Part shown: piece by piece, positions 1-3,085 of the stretch
How positions within the stretch are numbered: position 1 is the first letter of the stretch
Layout of the letters: each line of letters starts with the position of its first letter
Assembly: GCA_900770535.1 (NCBI GenBank)
Contig: CAAHDV010000057.1
Span: 1-6,782, forward strand
Length of the DNA: 6,782 bases
From: Lachnospiraceae bacterium
GTDB lineage: Bacteria > Bacillota > Clostridia > Lachnospirales > Lachnospiraceae
Reading direction: 5' to 3'
The notes under the pieces: model-generated
Database searches by the model: none
What the model was told of the DNA's origin: nothing
The model's input: the letters and a program-made list of their open reading frames with translations, nothing else
Made by a program: the position numbers and the translations under genes

Positions 1-24
1 CTCATATTCAATATTAATCGTCAT
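1..24 (-). CDS. ybeY: endoribonuclease / rRNA maturation factor YbeY, first 8 codons only (partial)
   Basis: Only the start of this gene lies in the window; the rest continues past the left edge. The visible residues read MTINIEYE from an ATG at 24. They fit the usual N-terminus of clostridial YbeY as I remember it, but eight residues are too few to prove it. An AAAGGCGG ribosome binding site (33-40, one mismatch to AAAGGAGG) sits 8 nt before the ATG. The gene begins 26 bp after the phoH stop in the same direction with no terminator between them, so the two are very likely cotranscribed. YbeY is a zinc-dependent single-strand endoribonuclease acting in 16S rRNA 3'-end maturation and ribosome quality control in the cytoplasm. 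The assignment rests mainly on the near-universal phoH-ybeY gene order; the catalytic HxxxHxxxxxH motif lies outside the window. Confidence 0.72.
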
Positions 25-50
25 GGTATGTTCCGCCTTTCTGCATTCCG

Positions 51-1070
51 TTATCTGTGATATTTGAATTCTTTTAACCGGTGTGTTTTTTCCTTCGGCG
101 GCTGCTTGGCCGGATTCTTTTTCTCATAGTCATCGTAAGCCTGTACAATCTTCTGAACCAGCGGATGACGCACGACATCATTGCTGGTCAGGTTGCAAAA
201 GCCAATGTCATCAATTTTACCAAGCACCCTCATGGCCACATCCAGACCGGATACCGCGCCGCTCGGCAGATCCTTCTGGGTTTTATCGCCGGTGATGATG
301 ACTTTGGAGCCAAAGCCGATACGGGTTAAAAACATCTTCATCTGGGCCGGTGTGGTATTCTGCGCCTCATCCAGAATGATGTAGGCGTTATCCAGGGTCC
401 GTCCACGCATGTATGCCAGCGGTGCCACCTCGATCAGCCCCTTCTCCTGGTTGTGTAAAAAGCTCTCGGCTCCCATGATCTGGTACAGTGCGTCGTAAAG
501 CGGACGCAGGTACGGGTCAATCTTGCTCTGCAGGTCACCCGGAAGAAAGCCCAGCTTCTCTCCCGCCTCAATAGCCGGACGGGTTAAGATGATGCGGTTT
601 ACATCTCCATTCTTAAATGCCGAGATGGCCATGGCCATGGCAAGGTAAGTCTTGCCGGTTCCGGCCGGTCCGATGCCAAAAACGATCATCTTCTTGCGGA
701 TGGTGTCCACATACTGCTTCTGTCCTACTGTTTTCGGTTTGACCGGCTTTCCGTTGATGGTCCGGCAGATAATGTCTTTGTCAATCTCCAGGATTGCATC
801 GTCCGATTCCGTAAAACATAAAGAAAGCGCATAGTCCACATTCTGCTCGGTAATGGCATTGCCGCGCTTTGACAGCTCCACCAGATTGTTGAACACGCTC
901 TTGGCGCGGCGGATCATCAATTCCGGGCCGATCAGCTTAACGGCGCCGTCTCTTGCCACAATGGTCACATGCAGCGTCCGCTCGATCTTCTTTAAATAGC
1001 TGTCAAACTGGCCACACACATTCTTCTCATGCTCTGCCGGGATATCAATTATTGTCTCAATTACACTCAT
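51..1070 (-). CDS. phoH: PhoH-like ATPase (PhoH/YbeZ family)
   Basis: A complete 339-residue cytoplasmic P-loop ATPase of the PhoH (YbeZ) family, at the family's usual length. Residues 1 to about 110 form the N-terminal part, with a KH-like segment around 30-70. The ATPase domain follows: Walker A GPAGTGKT at 134-141, the family block LTRPAIEAGEKLGFLPGD at 162-179, Walker B IILDEAQN at 231-238, the TGDKTQ motif at 260-265, and NDVVRHPLV at 297-305 with a likely arginine finger. The C-terminal tail from about 315 is short and very basic. The ATG at 1070 has a strong GAAGGAGT ribosome binding site (1082-1089) 11 nt upstream. The gene lies 54 bp after yqfD and 26 bp before ybeY. PhoH/YbeZ proteins are linked to RNA metabolism and, through the partner YbeY, to rRNA processing. 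The RNA substrate is not known from sequence. The old phosphate-starvation label comes from E. coli PhoH and says little about this protein. Confidence 0.95.
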   Translation of the reverse strand: MSVIETIIDIPAEHEKNVCGQFDSYLKKIERTLHVTIVARDGAVKLIGPELMIRRAKSVFNNLVELSKRGNAITEQNVDYALSLCFTESDDAILEIDKDIICRTINGKPVKPKTVGQKQYVDTIRKKMIVFGIGPAGTGKTYLAMAMAISAFKNGDVNRIILTRPAIEAGEKLGFLPGDLQSKIDPYLRPLYDALYQIMGAESFLHNQEKGLIEVAPLAYMRGRTLDNAYIILDEAQNTTPAQMKMFLTRIGFGSKVIITGDKTQKDLPSGAVSGLDVAMRVLGKIDDIGFCNLTSNDVVRHPLVQKIVQAYDDYEKKNPAKQPPKEKTHRLKEFKYHR

Positions 1071-1117
1071 TCTGTATTATTACTCCTTCAAATTATGCTG
1101 TCATCACGGTATCCTGC

Positions 1118-1141
1118 GGAATTTTCAGTTCAGAAAATTCC
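1118..1141 (-). repeat. perfect 9-bp inverted repeat over the yqfD stop codon
   Basis: GGAATTTTC at 1118-1126 is followed by a 6-nt loop and the exact complement GAAAATTCC at 1133-1141. In the minus-strand RNA this would form a hairpin covering the last yqfD codons and part of its TGA stop (1125-1127), about 48 nt before the phoH ATG. No run of U follows it, so it is not a standard intrinsic terminator. It could be a weak attenuator, an RNA-processing or stability element, or a DNA palindrome bound by a regulator. Chance is also possible because the arms are AT-rich. Confidence 0.55.
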
Positions 1142-2342
1142 TGCCTGTGAACGATTCCAGCTTTTGACCGGTTCCGGCATTCTCCTCCACGGTCATGCTT
1201 CCGCAGATCGTCCAGCCGGTACTGTTATCTAATATTTTAACATCATTTTCGATTATTTGTACCCCTTTTTCGGTTAATTTTTGTAATTTTCTTTCATGAA
1301 CCGCTTTTGTCAGGGCATTTAACTCTGTTTTCGTTCGTTTCCGTTCTACAGTTTCATACTCCCTGGCCGTGATGGTTTCGGTCCAGACCGGAAGAAAAAA
1401 GTCTCCGAACAATACCATCTGTCTGGAAATGCCGGTCAGTTCCCAGTTCTGTTTTCCAGTTAAGGGAAGCATGGCCAGAATGTCCACACTTCCAATCCGG
1501 AGGCGAAAGCCCTTCCGGTTCTTTCCGGTGTAGCTGCGCACCGTCTGGAAGCGCGGTACCTGTTCCCGGTACGTCTTTGTTGTCCGCAGCCGAATATCGG
1601 CATCTGCCCGCACAAACAGTGTCCGGACTACCTCCCCGGAATCATCAGTGACCGGCACCAGTCCTTCCACCAGAATCTGACCCTTTTCCACCTCATCTCC
1701 CGGCTGGACTGCTGCCTTTCCTGCCCGCACCAGAATGGAAACGACCGTTCCCGCCGTTTCCGCCACCAGATTCCTTGGTGTTTCCTCCCGAGGGGGAATC
1801 CCCCCCGCCGTCTCATTTTCCCGCACCCGGATCTGCAGCCGGGTCCCGGCCACATGAGCGGATACCCAGACAATCTGAGGACAGCGGCTCCGAAGCTCTT
1901 CCTCGATCCGGTCACAATCCACACCAGATTTCGGCATTCCATAGCAGATTCCAATCTCCCGAAGCTGTCTGGTCAGCATGTCATCCGTAAAATGAAGATT
2001 CCCGGAAAAACTGATATTCCAGATAAACCGGGAAAGGACGAACAAAAGCAGAAAAAAAGAGGCCAGCCCTACGGCAAACAGCTTCCGTTTCCGGTTTCGG
2101 TATAAAAAGAAGGGCAGTCCCAGCTTTTCCTGAACGCGGACCTTCACCCCGGTTTTTCTTGCGAAAGGGCGGATCCGGTAAAAATCAGGCAGCAGCATAC
2201 AGAAGCAGTACCCTTCTTTTCCACAGGACAGATTCCACAGCTGGATTCCTCCACTCCGGCACAGGTTAAAAAACCGTTCCGGCGAGCGGCCTGTCAGTCG
2301 TACTCTCACATATCCGGCGTAACACTGTTTCAGCCACCGCAT
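1125..2342 (-). CDS. yqfD: sporulation protein YqfD (membrane-anchored)
   Basis: A 405-residue protein of the YqfD sporulation family. Residues 1 to about 75 form a small soluble domain beginning MRWLKQ, with a VRVRLTGRSPERFFN segment typical of the family. A basic patch RNRKRK (82-87) comes just before a single membrane helix (about 88-107), which predicts a cytoplasmic N-terminus and an exported C-terminus. Residues 111-174 look like a POTRA-type fold starting at FSGN. Residues 194-228, with GTVVSILVRAGKAAVQPGDE and VEKGQILVEG, resemble a biotinyl/lipoyl-like barrel-sandwich half without an evident modification site. The rest is a beta-rich extracytoplasmic region. I place the start at the ATG at 2342, not the in-frame GTG at 2363, because GGGAGG sits 6 nt before the ATG and the protein then begins where relatives do. 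It follows yqfC by 13 bp. In B. subtilis yqfC and yqfD belong to the mother-cell sigma-E regulon; the molecular role is unresolved. Confidence 0.92.
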   Translation of the reverse strand: MRWLKQCYAGYVRVRLTGRSPERFFNLCRSGGIQLWNLSCGKEGYCFCMLLPDFYRIRPFARKTGVKVRVQEKLGLPFFLYRNRKRKLFAVGLASFFLLLFVLSRFIWNISFSGNLHFTDDMLTRQLREIGICYGMPKSGVDCDRIEEELRSRCPQIVWVSAHVAGTRLQIRVRENETAGGIPPREETPRNLVAETAGTVVSILVRAGKAAVQPGDEVEKGQILVEGLVPVTDDSGEVVRTLFVRADADIRLRTTKTYREQVPRFQTVRSYTGKNRKGFRLRIGSVDILAMLPLTGKQNWELTGISRQMVLFGDFFLPVWTETITAREYETVERKRTKTELNALTKAVHERKLQKLTEKGVQIIENDVKILDNSTGWTICGSMTVEENAGTGQKLESFTGRNFLN

Positions 2343-2348
2343 GCCCCG

Positions 2349-2354
2349 CCTCCC
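2349..2354 (-). promoter_or_regulatory. ribosome binding site that fixes the yqfD start
   Basis: GGGAGG lies 6 nt upstream of the ATG at 2342 and inside the longer reading frame that opens with GTG at 2363. That GTG overlaps the yqfC stop and has no comparable site of its own, so this element decides in favour of the ATG. The result is a 13-bp gap to yqfC rather than an 8-bp overlap. Confidence 0.8.
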
Positions 2355-2355
2355 G

Positions 2356-2625
2356 CTAATCACAAAATTCCATGCTCTGGATCTGGCCGCAGATTTTCAT
2401 GGAATCACGGTCATAATACACGATATTCAGCCGCTTTCCGCAGATCTGCAGCCTGCAGTTCTTTCCCTGAAGCCGGATACAGTTCTCCTCAAACAGCAGG
2501 ATGCCCCGGTAATTTTCTACTGTCACACTGTATCTTCCGGAAAAGGATAAAAGGATCTCCCCCAGCATTACATCGCCCGGAAGCTTTAACTGCTCTGCCA
2601 CTGACTGTTTCGCATGTTCCAGCAT
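2356..2625 (-). CDS. yqfC: sporulation protein YqfC (YabP/YqfC family)
   Basis: An 89-residue protein of the YabP/YqfC family, about the size of B. subtilis YqfC. Hallmarks are an N-terminal amphipathic stretch ending QLKLPGDVML (12-21), a beta-rich middle with ENYRGILLF (37-45), and ICGKRLNIVYY (61-71), the RGKxfxI-like block of the family. There is no signal peptide or membrane helix. I choose the ATG at 2625, which has GGGAG (2633-2637) 7 nt upstream. An in-frame ATG at 2682 would add 19 residues with no family counterpart, and it lies in the loop of the rpsU terminator. The gene is the first of a pair with yqfD. In B. subtilis this pair is expressed in the mother cell under sigma-E. YqfC probably works with YqfD, but its biochemical function is unknown. 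Family assignment is firm; the promoter is not evident. Confidence 0.9.
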   Translation of the reverse strand: MLEHAKQSVAEQLKLPGDVMLGEILLSFSGRYSVTVENYRGILLFEENCIRLQGKNCRLQICGKRLNIVYYDRDSMKICGQIQSMEFCD

Positions 2626-2632
2626 GCCACCG

Positions 2633-2637
2633 CTCCC
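2633..2637 (-). promoter_or_regulatory. ribosome binding site supporting the short yqfC start
   Basis: GGGAG stands 7 nt upstream of the ATG at 2625. It is the only purine-rich site suitably placed for yqfC. The alternative ATG at 2682 is preceded by the 5' arm of a terminator stem and has no ribosome binding site. Confidence 0.65.
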
Positions 2638-2665
2638 GCTGTATTCTTTTACATAAAAATATACG

Positions 2666-2694
2666 AAAAAATCCCTGGTCATAGACCAGGGATT
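2666..2694 (-). terminator. intrinsic terminator of rpsU
   Basis: In the minus-strand RNA, AATCCCUGGUC pairs perfectly with GACCAGGGAUU around a 3-nt UAU loop, an 11-bp stem at 2670-2694. The core CCCTGGTC/GACCAGGG is GC-rich and is followed by an uninterrupted run of six U (2671-2666). It begins 10 nt after the rpsU stop codon. This is a textbook rho-independent terminator and should keep most rpsU transcription out of yqfC. Confidence 0.93.
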
Positions 2695-2704
2695 GCAGAA
2701 ATAC

Positions 2705-2881
2705 TTAATTAAATTTGCGTTTTCTTGCAGCTTCAGACTTTTTCTTGCGTCTTACGCTTGGTTTCTCGTAATGCTCTCTCTTACGAATTTCCTGCTGAAT
2801 ACCAGCCTTTGCGCAGTTTCTTTTGAATCTGCGTAATGCGCTGTCCAGACTCTCGTTCTCTTTAACGATAACGTTTGACAT
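2705..2881 (-). CDS. rpsU: 30S ribosomal protein S21
   Basis: A complete 58-residue protein beginning [20 protein letters not shown] and ending in a very basic tail rich in RRKKK and RKRK. This is the standard bS21 sequence and length for Firmicutes. S21 is a late-assembling protein of the 30S platform near the 16S rRNA 3' end and helps mRNA engagement during initiation. The family signature, [11 protein letters not shown] followed by GI and then [14 protein letters not shown], is intact. The gene is monocistronic: it has its own strong promoter about 70-100 bp upstream and an intrinsic terminator starting 10 nt after the TAA. It sits between alaS and the sporulation pair yqfC-yqfD. The ATG at 2881 is preceded by two possible ribosome binding elements. 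Confidence 0.98.
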   Translation of the reverse strand: MSNVIVKENESLDSALRRFKRNCAKAGIQQEIRKREHYEKPSVRRKKKSEAARKRKFN

Positions 2882-2887
2882 AGCTCA

Positions 2888-2903
2888 CACCTAACCTCCC
2901 TCC
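2888..2903 (-). promoter_or_regulatory. doubled ribosome binding region of rpsU
   Basis: A very strong GGAGGGAGG (2895-2903) lies 13 nt before the ATG, rather far for a standard site. A second, weaker AGGTG (2888-2892) lies 6 nt before it. The distal element touches the base of the leader hairpin at 2903. The two could act as a standby site and a proximal site, or the long spacing may simply be tolerated. Confidence 0.55.
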
Positions 2904-2931
2904 AGTTGTGTACTTGTGCATAATACAACTG
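2903..2931 (-). other. hairpin in the rpsU 5' leader
   Basis: In the minus-strand RNA CAGUUGU (2931-2925) is exactly complementary to ACAACUG (2909-2903), closing a 15-nt loop. The 3' arm ends on the first G of GGAGGGAGG, so the stem would abut the ribosome binding region. A shorter alternative pairing of UUGU with ACAA inside the same segment would leave the distal ACAACUG free. This is compatible with a translational control element for S21, but there is no match to a regulatory RNA class I know. Confidence 0.45.
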
Positions 2932-2957
2932 TTTGGGTATTTTATAGCACTGGTATG

Positions 2958-2985
2958 ATTATAGCATAAAATCTCTATTCGTCAA
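2958..2985 (-). promoter_or_regulatory. strong sigma-A-type promoter of rpsU
   Basis: TTGACG (2985-2980) is a one-mismatch -35 and TATAAT (2963-2958) a perfect -10, separated by 16 bp. The -10 is preceded by TGC, giving an extended -10 (TGnTATAAT). Transcription should start near 2951, leaving a leader of about 70 nt before the rpsU ATG. Four A-tracts in phase lie directly upstream. This is the best promoter in the window. Confidence 0.92.
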
Positions 2986-2988
2986 CTG

Positions 2989-3025
2989 TTTTTTTAAGTT
3001 TTTTTGCGGATTTTCGTACTTTTTT
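2989..3025 (-). promoter_or_regulatory. phased A-tracts upstream of the rpsU promoter (UP-element-like)
   Basis: On the transcribed sense strand there are runs of 7, 7, 4 and 6 A at 2989-2995, 2999-3005, 3011-3014 and 3020-3025. Their centres are about 10, 10.5 and 10 bp apart, one helical turn each, and they fall at about -41, -51, -61 and -71 from the predicted start. A-tracts in phase bend DNA, and A-rich sequence at -40 to -60 is where the RNA polymerase alpha subunit C-terminal domain binds UP elements. Function is inferred from position and phasing. Confidence 0.7.
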
Positions 3026-3030
3026 GCATA

Positions 3031-3067
3031 ACAGCCGGAACACACCACTCTGGTGCATTCCGGCTGT
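3031..3067 (-). terminator. long hairpin after alaS, atypical terminator candidate
   Basis: ACAGCCGGAA (3031-3040) is exactly complementary to TTCCGGCTGT (3058-3067), and CACCA (3043-3047) to TGGTG (3051-3055), with a 3-nt loop. In the minus-strand RNA the two intervening base pairs are U-G and G-U wobbles, so the stem is an unbroken 17 bp. It starts 18 nt after the alaS stop. No U-run follows in the alaS direction; the sequence continues UUAUGC and then an A-tract. It may cap the alaS mRNA 3' end or act with other factors rather than terminate by itself. On the plus strand a U-rich stretch follows the stem, but there it carries two C-A mismatches and no gene runs into it. Confidence 0.6.
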
Positions 3068-3085
3068 CTTTGTTTCTTTGTATTT

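Noticed and set aside
627..643. Repeated GGCCAT/ATGGCC palindromic run in phoH
   Set aside because: It encodes the alternating Met-Ala residues of the helix after Walker A (AMAMA) and is explained by coding sequence alone.
1085..1120. Possible sigma-A promoter for phoH with -10 CATAAT (1097-1092)
   Set aside because: The -35 region is poor, and the predicted start falls within the phoH ribosome binding site, so it would not give a translatable leader.
2340..2363. Longer yqfD starting at the GTG at 2363 (412 residues)
   Set aside because: The GTG overlaps the yqfC stop and lies upstream of the GGGAGG that serves the ATG at 2342. Relatives begin at the position matching the ATG.
2638..2662. 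Sigma-E-like promoter with -10 AATACAGC (2645-2638) and ATA near 2662
   Set aside because: Transcription would begin around 2632, inside or past the yqfC ribosome binding site at 2633-2637, and the spacing is about two bases short. It cannot serve yqfC as a normal promoter.
2623..2682. Longer yqfC starting at the ATG at 2682 (108 residues)
   Set aside because: That ATG is in the loop of the rpsU terminator and lacks a ribosome binding site. The added 19 residues have no counterpart in the family, and the ATG at 2625 has GGGAG at 7 nt.
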